This document shows positions 1 through 10,648 of a stretch of 64,000 bases of DNA, piece by piece. The number at the start of each line of letters is the position of its first letter. The first letter of the stretch is position 1. The stretch is from Macropodus opercularis (Eukaryota > Chordata > Actinopteri > Anabantiformes > Osphronemidae). The position numbers and the translations under genes are program-made. The stretch is taken from the NCBI GenBank assembly GCA_030770545.1, contig CM061097.1, positions 19,548,501 to 19,612,500 on the forward strand, given 5' to 3'. Below the pieces are notes generated by a model. It did no database searches. It was not told where the DNA came from and was given only the letters and a program-made list of their open reading frames with translations.

Positions 1-385
1 AGCTAAGCTGTGATGTCTCCAGTCCAGACAGCAACAAGGAGCCGGGTTGGATTCCCGGGTGGCCCAGGTGCTTTTCTGTGAGGAGTTTGCATGTTCTCCT
101 CGTGTCGGTTTCCTCCCACAGTCCAAAGACATGCAGTCATTTAACTGGAGACTCTAAACTGCCCCCAGGGCTGAGTGACTGTTTGTTCCTCTCTGCCTGT
201 ATGTGGTTCTGTGATGGACTGGCAACCTGTCCAGGCTAAACCCTGCCGCTCGCCCACATAGAAAGTTAGAAAGGTGCTTTATTCAAGCCACAGCACAGCG
301 TCCAGCAGGAACCAGTGACAGCTGGGACAGGCTCCAGCAGCCGCCACCCTTAAAGCGGGTGAGCGGCTGAAGATGAGTGCCCCCT
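1..385 (+). repeat. SINE-like / non-LTR 3'-tail interspersed repeat
   Basis: The text runs through phrases typical of an abundant fish interspersed repeat: 'gagtttgcatgttctcc', 'tcctcccacagtccaaa', 'gtgatggactggcaacctgt', and then 'gacagctgggacaggctcc' with 'aaagcgggtgagcggctgaag'. About 50 bp around 259-310 interrupts the usual order. Part of the same family recurs at 16,848-16,925 and 32,121-32,223. I recognise the sequence type but cannot assign a named family without a repeat library. Confidence 0.7.
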
Positions 386-820
386 TCCTCCCTCCACGCT
401 TACAGCCCCCGCCTCAGCACCCACTTCACTCTCCAGGTGAGTGACCTCTGCTGAGCCGTCCACCCCTTCAGGGAGGCGGCGGCTCATCGGGACGTTACCT
501 GTGTTGTTCGAGTCACGGGAGTCACGGTGTGAACATAAAGGTGTCAAGGTTCCTGGGGTGAGTTGTACTGACTGTACCCTACACGAGTGGAGGCCAGGGG
601 TGGGTGGACCGCTCTGTTTGGTAGGTCTGCACGGTTTGGTCCAGAAGAGTCTGGTTGTTAGTGGAGAGGCTTTAGGTGAAGGTTTCTCAAGCCACGTTAG
701 GTCACATGTACGAAGTTCGTACCGAAATATGGAGAGATGCTAAATGTCAGTCTCCATGTATTAATAGGTTAGAGTAGTGTTGGTTGTGTTTTATTGTTAG
801 GATTTATTATGCTTCTATTA
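386..820. other. No gene; contains a diverged inverted partner of 2,905-3,010
   Basis: On the minus strand, about 420-530 reads SNNTGNVPMSRRLPEGVDG and then GSAEV. The plus strand at 2,905-3,010 reads SNNTSDVQVSLRLPEGANG and then GSAEV. The two segments are therefore old copies of one sequence in opposite orientation. Whether that was an exon or part of a transposable element cannot be decided here. Nothing else is recognisable in this stretch. Confidence 0.5.
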
Positions 821-823
821 CTA

Positions 824-962
824 GGTTATGTTTATATTAGTGGTTGTTTATATTAGTAGCTTGTTTGTGTTAGTGGGTTGTTTATACTAGTAGGTTATGT
901 TTATATTAGTGGTTGTTTATATTAGTAGCTTGTTTGTGTTAGTGGGTTGTTTTTATTAGTAG
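824..962 (+). repeat. Tandem duplication, 69-bp unit x2
   Basis: The unit starting 'ggttatgtttatattagtgg' at 824 restarts at 893, a 69-bp period. Within each unit, shorter 'gtttatattagtag'-like submotifs recur, so it grew from a T/G-rich short repeat. No coding potential. Confidence 0.85.
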
Positions 963-1690
963 GTTGTGTTTGTTGGTTACCAAACAGAGACGTCAAAGAT
1001 TAAATTCCAAATTCATATCTAAATTTCACCATAGCTATGTATTTGTTCATTTACCTTCCAATTTCCAAATTAACTTTTATTTTCCGGTATTTACACCTGC
1101 ATCTGATACACAGCGTAGAAGACGGCACCTTTGTCTGAACCCACACGCTTCAACTACAGTATAGCAGTAATACACCCACTAGACTGAAGTGAATAGAATA
1201 TTAACATGTGTACTAATACAGTAACTGCATTCAGCCTGTGGCTTCACCAAACGTTAGCTGTGTTTGCTTGTGATGCTTTTCCAGGTTTGACCGTAACCTC
1301 TAGCAGTTGCTCCCTTTACATGTTTATTGTTTGAAGGTCTAACAAACCTGTCAGTCACATGTTCCAGCACTTTAACTCACATGAAACACGGGTAGGTTCT
1401 GACACAACGTGCTCTCTGCTAAGTTCTGCATCAGACTCAGATGTAAATATCTGGAAGTATGATTAAAAGCAGAATCGTGACCTGGTAGCTGTGAATGGGC
1501 TCCATTGGTTAATGAGGTAAAGAACTGAGTTGGATGGAGGAATTTGCTTCGCTGTTTCGTGGGCCTGCCACCTGCAGTGCAGTCCTTACATTCTGCCTGG
1601 GCTACAGAACACCTGTTCACACCTGACTCAACATCAAACGTCACCACGAGGCACCTGAAAACCTCAGACGGAGGTCAGGGTTCGGCCTTT
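963..1690. other. No recognisable feature
   Basis: Only short open frames without recognisable domains. No RNA gene or tandem repeat seen. Confidence 0.5.
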
Positions 1691-1691
1691 G

Positions 1692-1713
1692 GGTTGCGTC
1701 GCTGGACGCAACC
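1692..1713. other. Perfect 9-bp hairpin
   Basis: GGTTGCGTC and GACGCAACC are exact reverse complements separated by the 4-nt loop GCTG. No poly-T follows and no gene is adjacent, so a function is not supported. Confidence 0.6.
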
Positions 1714-1760
1714 ACGCTCGTATGGCCATACCAGTGAAAAGGGGGTCTGAGCCGTCATGT

Positions 1761-1778
1761 TAGCGCCACCCGGTGGTC
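1761..1778 (-). promoter_or_regulatory. CTCF-like motif
   Basis: TAGCGCCACCCGGTGGTC resembles the reverse complement of the vertebrate CTCF core (CCACnAGGGGGCGC type). This is a motif match by eye only; occupancy is unknown. Confidence 0.4.
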
Positions 1779-1789
1779 GCTGGGAGCCG

Positions 1790-2359
1790 CCTCCGGTAGA
1801 GGCCATGGAGGAGGACTGTTGGTCGGCCTCGAGAAAACAGACGGAGACGCTCACGGGTGGAGTCACTGAGTTACATTGTTTGGTTAAATACTGATCAGTA
1901 GTTTGACTTCTCATCCACACAAGTCAAACAATAACTTCACTTTATGACAAGTCATGATTTCATTTGACAAAAACATTTGCCGTTGCTCCAAAGTGTAAAG
2001 CTTCGCTGGGAGTCATTTCCAATTTCCCAGTATGATTAAGACGTAGTGTCTTTACTCCAATCACTGTGTGCATCTCTATAATTAAAAACACAGTGTTTGC
2101 CTTTTTCTGGCCGTCTATGATTATTACCCACAGTGCTTAGCAAACGCTGCCCCTCAGGTCACTGCACAAATACCAGTTGTAATGAACTGACTTAGTTCCT
2201 GTTTGTATTCAGAGTCATTTTATCCAGGAACAGCACTGGGAACTTTAAGCACAGTAAAAACATTTCACTCACACTAATGTAGAAACACACATCAAGTGCA
2301 TTGCACAGCAGTAGCATCTCTTTCAGTGCTTCACCTCCGAGTCCCTCGTTTCTGGGAGA
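1790..2359. other. No recognisable feature
   Basis: AT-moderate unique-looking sequence with only short open frames. Nothing identifiable. Confidence 0.5.
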
Positions 2360-2890
2360 GTCTGCGTCAGGGTTGAGGAGAGTTCGGCCAACAGTCCAAC
2401 GTCAGATTCAGGGGGAACGATTCGTTCTTTGCTGGGTTTGCCGCTGGTGTGAGAATCGCTCCTCCAGGTCTGAGGCCATCGTCCCGACCGGAAACGGCGG
2501 CTAGTTGTTGTTAGAGACGGTTCCTGCTCCGAGTGGAGGAGCGAAGCATCTTTTGGTCTCGTTCACCAGCGAGAGAACGAGCGCTAGACCGACGGACGGT
2601 GAAGGAGGAGCCGAGCCAAACGGCAAAGCTCTCGGTTCACCCATCGAGCTACGTTCCTTCTCTCTAAGGTCGTGACCTTTGATTCATGACCAAAAGAACA
2701 GGCCGCGGCTCCTCCACGTGGAGGGGAGCGTTGGGTTAGGCTAGAGTTGGGGTTTGCTGACGGCTCGGCATCAGGTCTGGATGCCTCCTGGATCCCTTCC
2801 AGGTCAGGGATTCCAGGAAAGACCCGCGGGGAGGCCCTGCGATCCCCCCGGTGATCTGGGGGTGGCCAGCGAGTGGGACTGGGGTCAGGG
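2360..2890 (+). mobile_element. Decayed LINE ORF2 3' end (non-LTR reverse transcriptase C-terminus)
   Basis: The stretch follows the C-terminal part of a common fish non-LTR retrotransposon ORF2. A block near 2,612-2,695 ('gagccgagccaaacggcaaa', then 'catcgagctacgttcc', then 'atgaccaaaagaac') is followed near 2,770-2,830 by 'tctggatgcctcctggatcc' and a G-rich 'GRP'-like tail. Stops and frameshifts interrupt it, and the segment between the two blocks is shortened. It is a 5'-truncated dead copy. The clade is not assigned. Related tails occur in many fish scaffolds (recall, not searched). Confidence 0.6.
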
Positions 2891-2904
2891 CCACGGTGAC
2901 CAAT

Positions 2905-3010
2905 TGGAAAACTCGAACAACACAAGCGACGTCCAGGTGAGCCTCCGCCTCCCTGAGGGGGCCAACGGCTCCGCAGAGGTCAGGGTGGGGGGCGAGGTGG
3001 GGGCGTGTGC
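2905..3010 (+). other. Partner of the inverted segment at about 420-530
   Basis: The open frame reads SNNTSDVQVSLRLPEGANG then GSAEV, matching the minus-strand frame at about 420-530 in order and spacing. It abuts the LINE remnant on the left and a CTC-rich microsatellite (3,011-3,039) on the right. Its origin is unknown. Confidence 0.45.
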
Positions 3011-3084
3011 TCCTCCTCCTCCTCCTCCTCCTCCTCCTGACTGCTTACTTTTCCTCTCTTCCTCCCTCCCTCACACCCCTCTCC

Positions 3085-3955
3085 TCCCCCAAATTGAGCT
3101 CTCTGCCTCCCTCTCTCCCTCCCTCACATTGAGGAAGAGAGGGAGGTGGAGCAACTTCTCCTCCCCCTCTCCCCCACAATGGGCTCTCTGCCTCCCTCTC
3201 TCCCTCCCCCACATTGAGGGAGAGAGGGAGGTGGAGGAGGAGCAACTTCTCCTCCCCCCTCTCCCCCAGTCTGAGCTTTCCGCCTCCCTCCCTCCCTCCC
3301 TCCCTCACATTGAGGGAGAGAGGGAGGTGGAGCAACTTCTCCTCCCCCTCTCCCCCACAATGGGCTCTCCGCCTCCCTCTCTCCCTCCCCCACATTGAGG
3401 GAGAGAGGGAGGTGGAGGAGGAGCAACTTCTCCTCCCCCCTCTCCCTCAGTCTGAGCTCTCCGCCTCCCTCCCTCCCTCCCTCCCCCACATTGAGGGAGA
3501 GAGGGAGGTGGAGAAGCTTCTCCTCCCCCTCTCCCCCACAATGGGCTCTCCGCCTCCCTCTCTCCCTCCCCCACATTGAGGGAGAGAGGGAGGTGGAGGA
3601 GGAGCACCCACCACCACCACCACGTTGATCTCTCCATCTCCCTCTCTTCCTCCCTCATATTGAGGGAGAGAGGGAGGTGGAGGAGGAGCACCCACCACCA
3701 CTGCCACGTTGATCTCTCCATCTCCCTCTCTCCCTCCCCCACATTGAGGGAGAGAGGGAGGTGGAGGAGGAGCACCCACCACCACCACCACGTTGATCTC
3801 TCCATCTCCCTCTCTTCCTCCCTCATATTGAGGGAGAGAGGGAGGTGGAGGAGGAGCACCCACCACCACCACGTTGAGCTCTCCATCTCCCTCTCTTCCT
3901 CCCTCACATTGAGGGAGAGAGGGAGGTGGAGGAGGAGCACCCCCCACATTGATCT
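3085..3955 (+). repeat. Polypurine/polypyrimidine hairpin minisatellite, about 80-96 bp unit
   Basis: About ten units are spaced 80-96 bp apart, counted on 'cacattgagg' (near 3,125, 3,210, 3,306, 3,390, 3,486, 3,571, 3,656, 3,740, 3,822 and 3,905). Each unit contains CCTCCCTCTCTCCCTC, a short CCCCACATT spacer, then GAGGGAGAGAGGGAGG, a perfect 16-bp inverted repeat. The left units alternate 'caacttctcctccccc' with 'cacaatgggctctc', giving a dimer near 180 bp. The right units replace this with a CACCAC-rich linker. A canonical AATAAA (3,969-3,974) lies just past the array on the plus strand. Low-complexity open frames here are by-products. Confidence 0.9.
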
Positions 3956-6900
3956 TTGTATATAGTGTAAATAAACGTTTGGAGCATGGCTGGTTTGTTT
4001 CCGTGTCTTCTTTCTCTTGCTCCTACTTCAGCTCAGGCTCCAGGTGAAACACTAAGCAGAGCTGCTTTATGTTGGACTCTACGCCTCTTGGTTTAATCAG
4101 GAATCTCACTAACGCGTCTCTTCACATAAACTGAATTCATTTCAACGCTGCAGAAACACACATAACAACGCGAATGAAGAAAAGCTGAACCTTTAGGTCA
4201 AAGCATCAAAACAAAGTGAATCAACTGAAACACACCTGGTAAATATGCAGCACTGACAGTCAGTCAATGGTAGAAACCTGAAGCTGAGTGTTAGAAAACG
4301 AGGGAAAATGCTGAATGGTAGTTATTCCCGAAGTGGTGATGAAAACAGAGTCACTACACAGGCCCTGAACAAAATACTACCAACCACAGACATCAGCCAA
4401 ACTAAGGAGTCGATGCCCCGGAGGAGCAGCAGAATCAGCGTCTGGTTCATGAAGAACCGAGCCGCCTCCTTTACAGCATTGGGGCCTGTGTGGAGAGAAG
4501 CTCTGACCTCGTAAGGCTGAGCTCCGCTCTCCTTAGATGAGCTGCTCAGGACCAGCAGCCTCCTGACGGAGCTCCTCCATCCAGCTCATCACTTCGGCTG
4601 TTCCTCCTCAGCGCAGCTAAAAATGGGTATTTGACTTTTCTGATCAACTGAACTAAACTGTATTGAGACACAACTTGATTTACTTTACTTACATGTTTCT
4701 TGGATGTAAGTTTTGTTTAAGTTTCACTCTGAACAACATCAGGCTGAGACCAGCAGGAAACTTCAACAGTTTTTATTAGTTAAATGTACTTAGTTCTGTT
4801 TGTGTTTGATGGTGTTTTAGCCAAAGTCTATGTTTGCTGTACATCAGCGAGCTTTTATAAGCTTGAAACGGTTTGACACCACCACACATGATGTGTCCAC
4901 TCAATGCTTTGTGTCACAGCAGGACCTTAAATGCTCCACAGCAGAAACATGTTTTATCAGTGACTTTTATGCAGATCACCGACACCATAAAGGTTCTGGT
5001 GCCTCTACATCCATGGCAGTAGTTTATTCCTTGTTTTGTAATTAGCCAATTCAAACTCATGTAGCAAGTCCCTATTATTTCTCGTTCTTCTTCAGATTGT
5101 GTCAATATTACTTTTACTAAAGATTTCCGTGAAGAGGATCAGGAGTCAATCCTAATTTATAAGACTCTGCTCAAATGTGGAGTCAGATTTAAAATTAAAC
5201 TATAATCTACAAATAGGTTTTAAAAAGTAGAATTAACTCCACACGGATGCATCACATGTATTAGTCTTCCAGCTCTGTCTCCATCATTGGATCTTTTGTA
5301 CTGTCGCGTGTTTCTTGCCGAGTGAAAAAGCGCCTCAGCAGTTTTGTGGCGTTAACAGCGGTTCTCACCACAGAGTGGCGCTGTTACGTCTGAACTCTGC
5401 AGCTGCGTTTACTCAATTCCACAAAGACCAATATGCTTCATGTTATCAAATAATAAATACATTTTACTACAGGCAATGCAAAAATTACTTGGAAGCGGTT
5501 TTATGAAAGCTGCCGCAACGGCCACCAGTTTATGTCCATCTGTTTTTACCGTGTAACGTTGTGCTGGACAAGTGGCAAAATGAATATAATAATATTTCCT
5601 TATAGGGCACAATATGAAGTGACTTTATAAACTGTAATTTAAATAAAATCCCAAAATGCTATTCCATTACGCGTTGCACTACAGCCCCACAAGGCTAAAC
5701 AATCTTTATTCATTGTATTAATTATTGTTCACACCCAACGTCCACCGTCCCTGGTTTTCAACTCAGTTTATTATTGTCTTCATTGAGCGATGTAATATAC
5801 GTGTTGTCAGTTAAAGCCCTGTTTCTTCAGCCTGGATATGTGGGGCTTCATTTTAAATACAGAAGCGCTCTGGAACAGGAACCTACCAAATCTCTACGTA
5901 AGCTGGGACCAAACAACACAAAATCGTACCAGTTGGCCTTACCCATGATGTCCTGCGTATTGCCATGACTACCAGTCTATACAGTAAGGATGAGTATGTA
6001 TGATGTAAAGTGGCTGTCATGCTGTCTTCAGTATGATCGCCAGGGGATTTTGCTTGCCTTCACTTCACGCTGCCCATAAATACATCCTTTCTAAATCAGT
6101 GGATGTGATGGCGAACAGAATCCACAGTCCCTACAAACCTGTATCTAAAGCCAATACGAGACTTCAGTCGCTGCAGTTGATCAAATCAAGTGGGCATGTT
6201 TAAAGTTATGATGTCTTTAGTATTAAATAATATTTTTATGTTACCATGTTGAGTTACAGTTAAGCTGTGAGAGGGGATCAGTAAAAGGCCGCAGCACAGA
6301 AAACAGATTGAAAGTGGGCAAAGACCACAAAGCCAACAAAGTTTGTGTTAATACGGCAACATCAGAATGAGGGTCACCTCTGGGCAGGTAACATCTGGCT
6401 GACACAGAATGGCAGGGACGTGTGGTTTTCTCTACTGCAATGGACAGGAGCTACAGACTCACAACATCTGCACCTGGAATCAGGTAGATCCTTCAAGGTC
6501 TGACTAGCATGTGGTTCAAAGGTGCCTGGAGCTAAACAAAGGTCAGTTTGGGACAAGTTACCTTATTTTGTCAGGTACTGTCACCTCTGACAGTCTGACC
6601 CATAGGTTTAGAGACTATAGGAACACGTTGGTTTACCCAGAAATCTGTGGCTCTGGCTGATGTACCAGGCCCCTCAGTCTACTGGTGAACCTCTGAAAGC
6701 GAAGAGGAGCAGCTACCTTTCGAGGTGGCGTGGACTGAAACGCATGTCTTAGCAGCAGAGACTGCCAGCATCCCACAGCTCCCACTCAAAGGCCTCTCAG
6801 AAGAATTCAAAGTTCTGCATACCAGGGAAGCCACGGAGCACAGGGACTCATGTGACCTAAAAGCAGCAGCCACAGCAACAAGTGGGCAGCGAACAGAGAG

Positions 6901-7901
6901 CTGGAGGAACAACGGACACAAAAGGCCCATGCAGGTATAGTGGTGACCGGGTAAGAGCAGGCGTGAACAGACAACATCACAGGGCAGCAGAACGCTGGTC
7001 CAAGCCCAGCTGACCTTCAGACCAGGGGTCACAGCGAGCCACCCTCTCACCTGTATTCCACTGGGAAAAGGCCACCAGCATCACCTGGAACATAAAGAGC
7101 GTCCAGGCTTGTCCAGGCCACCCTTGGCGTCCAGTCCCTCCTCCCAGCGCTCCCTCATCTCCTTCTGGTTAAAACGTGACACACATCAGCTGTATGACGG
7201 GTCACGTGACAACTGTACCGATGATCCGGAAGGAGGGAGGGAGGTATGTCCATGGAGGGGAGGCAGGGGGTGAGGAGGAGGAGGATGTGGTCATTGCTCA
7301 GAAACTGTCAGCCAACTGGAAAGAGCCTAAATCACACAGGAAAGTATGCAAGTGATCTTCAAAATAAATATTGACTTTTGAAATATAACTATTGAAATAA
7401 TGACTATAACGCCACACGAAAGGACGTGAGATCGTCTCAAACAAAAGCATAAGCAACAGAGAAAAGCGCTGCGTTGCGCTGCGATTATTCACACAGCCAG
7501 GCGTCCTTGAGGTTCTGATAACGCAGACCCAGCCTTTTAAGCTGTGTGTGGATAGCAACCAGGGTGTGGACCGGGGCAGTCGTTTCTCAGGCTTCATGCC
7601 TCGGTTGTTTGTCAGAAATGGCCCACGGTCAGTCACAATCCGACGGTGAAGTGAAGGAAGCTCCAGATAAGGGCCCGTGCAGGCAGCAGGAGAGGATCGA
7701 CTGATTCGTCCCGTTTTCCTGTAAGTCAGGGTGTAGACGTTTGGTTCTCTGTGCCTTGTTTGCATTTCGTGCTTTACACGTGACTGACGGGCTTCTGCTG
7801 GGCTGATCTTTCAGGTCTGTTTTTATCTTTTTCACAAGACACATTTTGAGAGTGTCAGGTTTCCTGTTCTGAGACAGAGGCTTGGAAACAGTGGGTAACT
7901 G
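3956..7901. other. Mostly unrecognised, no confirmed gene
   Basis: No RNA gene or tandem repeat seen. Two minus-strand stretches look mildly exon-like. Around 4,310-4,575, an open frame of roughly 80 codons contains AVKEAARFFMNQTLILLLLR and follows a possible acceptor 'ctccacacag'. Around 7,085-7,180, a frame reads NQKEMRERWEEGLDAKGG. I do not recognise either, and both lack a second supporting exon. The segment 7,215-7,295 is purine-rich (GGAGGGAGGGAGG), just upstream of the TRIM8-like fragment. The remainder has only short frames. Confidence 0.4.
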
Positions 7902-8075
7902 ATGTGGAGGAACTGTTTTGAGGAGGAGCTCACCTGCCCCATCTGCCTGCACGTGTTCTCAGATCCCATCCAGCTGCCCTGCAAGCACAATTTCTGCCGG
8001 GGCTGCAGTAGCGAGGCCTGGGCCAAAGACTCTTCACTGCCCCACCACTTCCAATCAGACTGGATTCCCGCCTGA
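7902..8075 (+). pseudogene. trim8: TRIM8-like first coding exon, truncated RING finger
   Basis: From ATG 7,902 the frame begins MWRNCFEEELTCPICLHVF and continues with LPCKHNFCRGC and EAWAKDS, the start of a RING domain. Ring ligands visible are the CPIC pair (codons at 7,935 and 7,944), Cys 7,980, His 7,986, Cys 7,995 and Cys 8,004. The final C-x2-C pair is missing. In TRIM E3 ubiquitin ligases the RING recruits the E2 enzyme, and B-box, coiled-coil and C-terminal parts follow. The wording is closest, from memory, to TRIM8. After about 45 residues the similarity stops and the sequence becomes a module repeated elsewhere in this window (8,058 onward), reaching a stop at 8,073-8,075. No other TRIM exon is seen. 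It is a truncated, presumably non-functional fragment; a chimeric transcript is possible. Confidence 0.75.
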
Positions 8076-8255
8076 TGTTCGGGACAGGAGGCGGACAGCG
8101 GATGCTCCGTTCACAGTGAGTACAGTGTTATGAACCATCTTTTATATCACTTACAAACTGAAATTACATCACAGCATTTTATGATGAACCTCTGAACCTA
8201 TAACACTAACTCATTGTTGAGGCGAAAGCCAACAAGTCTCCTCTCTGTGATGACA
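8058..8255 (+). repeat. Exon-like module copy 1 plus downstream flank
   Basis: Shares 'gactggattcccgcctgatg' and the following bases up to the possible splice donor TTCACA|GTGAGT (8,110-8,121) with the copies at 22,474 and 24,066. The flank 'gttatgaaccatct' through 'gccaacaagtctcctctctg' also matches those copies. The break with the TRIM8-like exon is at about 8,050. Confidence 0.85.
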
Positions 8256-8261
8256 AAGCGT

Positions 8262-8625
8262 ATAGTTAAAGATGGTTCTGGTCACTCGGTACCATCTCTT
8301 AGTTAAGCTGCTATAGACGTAGATGCTGGGACGTCCTTCATTCACTGAGCTCTTTTCGGTTTCTTCTATCCGCTAACATGCCTCCATGACCACATGTGAC
8401 TAACTTTGTCTCTTTTCTCTCCTAGTTGTGCTTCTCTCTTTCTGTCTCTCTCTCTATTCTCATCTCCAGGTATCGTCAGACTCAGAGCCGTGTGTCTCCA
8501 GTGTTCAGTTGCTGGTCCAACCATCCTGCCTGTGTTTTGTTGCTGCTTGTTTTGTTGTCGTGTTCTTGTTGTGAATTGGCACTATATAAATAAAGTTGAA
8601 ATGAATTGAATTGAAAATTGAATCT
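8262..8625 (+). mobile_element. Interspersed repeat ending in TATAAATAAAGTTGAA; inverted partner at 26,163-26,790
   Basis: Ends with 'ggcactatataaataaagtt' followed by GAATTGAATTGAA, a signature of a very common fish dispersed repeat. Its body is the reverse complement of 26,440-26,760, including 'ctagttgtgcttctctcttt' and 'ggtatcgtcagactcagagc'. The copy lacks an internal part present in the partner. Family name not assigned. Confidence 0.8.
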
Positions 8626-8639
8626 ATTTTTATTTCATT

Positions 8640-9336
8640 TTTTATGGTCTTTCCTCTACACGATCCTGGATGAGGATCCTCTGTGTCCAGATCACTCTAG
8701 TGCCTGGACAGTTACTGCAGCTTTAACCTGAGAGTAGATAGCTGAGAGGCACATAGACAAAAGTGCAACACATACATCGCAGCTGTGGTTTGAGGTGGAC
8801 TCAAAGCAATGGGGGTATTAATGCACAGATTAAGCATTAATCCGACTCCACACCCTCCTCTCATATTAACAGAGCATGTGGGAGAAAGTTATGATCGTTA
8901 GAGAAGTGGTTGGTGTGATGACGTCCACTGCTGCGGTGCCTAGAGAGAGGGAACCCAAGTTGTTAAGGTGAGATCCAGGTTTACAACAAAAACACCACAT
9001 TCAGTCTGGAACAACTGAACCTGTCACCAATAACAAGCAGCTCCTCCTTGCTTGGGTTTAAGATTACATCATTGAGCTAAAATGGAAAATTATTATATAA
9101 CAACAACATCAACAAGAAACATCAGACATATCTCATGATCAGTCTGTCAAACCGTGTTTCAGTCAGTCGGGTCTTTGAGTCATGAGCTCAGGTTTTATTA
9201 TGCACGTGAGCAGGGAGGGAGACCTCCTGCTCAGAATGAACTGCAGTTTGGCTACTCGTCCTGCTGAAGGAATCAGCAGTGTCGCTTAGGGGGCCCCCTC
9301 CTCCACCAACTCTTTCTTTCTACTGCACCATGATGT
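8640..9336. other. No recognisable feature
   Basis: Only short frames; no tandem repeat or RNA gene seen. Confidence 0.5.
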
Positions 9337-10345
9337 GTGATGGCGATCAGAGTCTACGGAAAATGCTGGGATGAGCTGAACAATAACACCACTGCAGCAA
9401 TCCAATGCAATGGCGTCATAATAGGCCCTCAAGGAGCAGCAGCTATAGTCAAGCTCCCTGAAAGACATCAAGGATGGATTCAAGTTCCAGGTTCAGCACC
9501 ACACGTCACTCTCACCATAGGGTTAAAAGATGCAACAGAAAGAATACAACCTACCACAGGAGGATTAATGGACCGAGGGAGTAATGATCAAAACTAGGAG
9601 CATGTGCAACACCCCAATCTTTCCAAAGACAGTCAAACACCAATGACTATAAGTTAGAGCATGACTCATTAATGCAATAGTACAGGAAGAACATCTTATT
9701 GTATCTTACAGTGTAATCTCTACAGTAGAGCAGCTTAGTGGTGAAAAGAGGCTCATAGCACTGTCTCAGTTAAAAGCTGTTAGAAAAGCTCCAAAACCAC
9801 TAACTGTGGGACTGATGTTGTCAGTTTTGGGGATGGCTTGTTACAGCAGACCCTGGATATGTGACTATGCTATGACAGCAGCTCCTTTATGAAACGTGAG
9901 AAGAGCAGCTGGACAAAAGAATCGTTCAGACTCACTAGTTAAAGTTAAAGGAGCATTTTAAAAAAAGAGACCTGCAGACTGCTCCAGCTTTAGCCAATCC
10001 TGACTATACGACACCATTTCACCTTTATGTGGCTGAAAGACAAAACTGTCCTGATGCAAGACTCCCCCACAGGGAAACAGCCGATAGCCTATTACAGCAC
10101 CAGGCTTGATAACATTGAGGAGGGACCGTCTCCCTGCTGCCAGGGATTGGACGCAGCAGCGGCAGCATTTACCAATAAGTAAGCATCGGTTCTAACAATG
10201 GGTCACCCTGTGACATTGTATGTATCTCACCAACTGCATGCTATGCTAACTAGTCCTTGATTTCTTGTTACACAGGCCAGAAGGGCTGGTTATGCAGTGT
10301 TACTATCAGGACAAGAACAAACTGTGCAGCGGTGCACTACAATAA
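9337..10345 (+). pseudogene. ERV-2: retroviral pol fragment (reverse transcriptase thumb and connection region)
   Basis: An open frame (9,337-9,597) containing GSAPHVTL and GPQGAA is followed by pol-like text in shifting frames. Near 9,765-9,890 it reads KAPKPLTVGLMLSVLGMA and then YSRPWICDYA, the region just after the RT palm. Near 9,975-10,180 come ANPDYTTPFHLYVAE, TGKQPIAYYSTRLD and LDAAAAAFTNK. Near 10,200-10,340 come GHPVTLYVSHQLHAML and RAGYAVLLSGQEQTVQRC. No YxDD palm, integrase, LTR or primer site is present. Stops and at least two frameshifts make it a dead 1-kb scrap. It lies tail to tail with the larger minus-strand element and differs from it in sequence, so it is a separate insertion. 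Confidence 0.75.
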
Positions 10346-10648
10346 ATCCCACATGACTGCATACAAGAAACAGATGTGATAGATTGAATAATGTTGTGGA
10401 CAGATAAGTTTTATTAGGAGTTTTATGTTTACAATGTTGGCAAAATATTTTCTGTTTGTTTGTGCCAATATCAGTTCGGACCACATTGGATGTAAGTGAC
10501 CAGTGAAGGGAACACAGCATTCGAAGTTACGGGTGACTTTGAAGGTCGCACCGCACACCTTTCTTCACTCATTACACACGTGAGCTGATGAAAGGTTGTT
10601 GTGCGTCATATCAATTCTTCCCTTTTCAGGGCGCTTACACAGACACAT

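Noticed and set aside
3045..3965. Low-complexity proteins rich in Pro/Ser/Leu, Arg/Glu/Gly or Thr/His
   Set aside because: They are translations of the purine/pyrimidine minisatellite in several frames on both strands.
9337..9597. Cellular gene with an APHVTL motif
   Set aside because: The following 700 bp are clear retroviral pol in the same orientation, so it is better read as part of that element.
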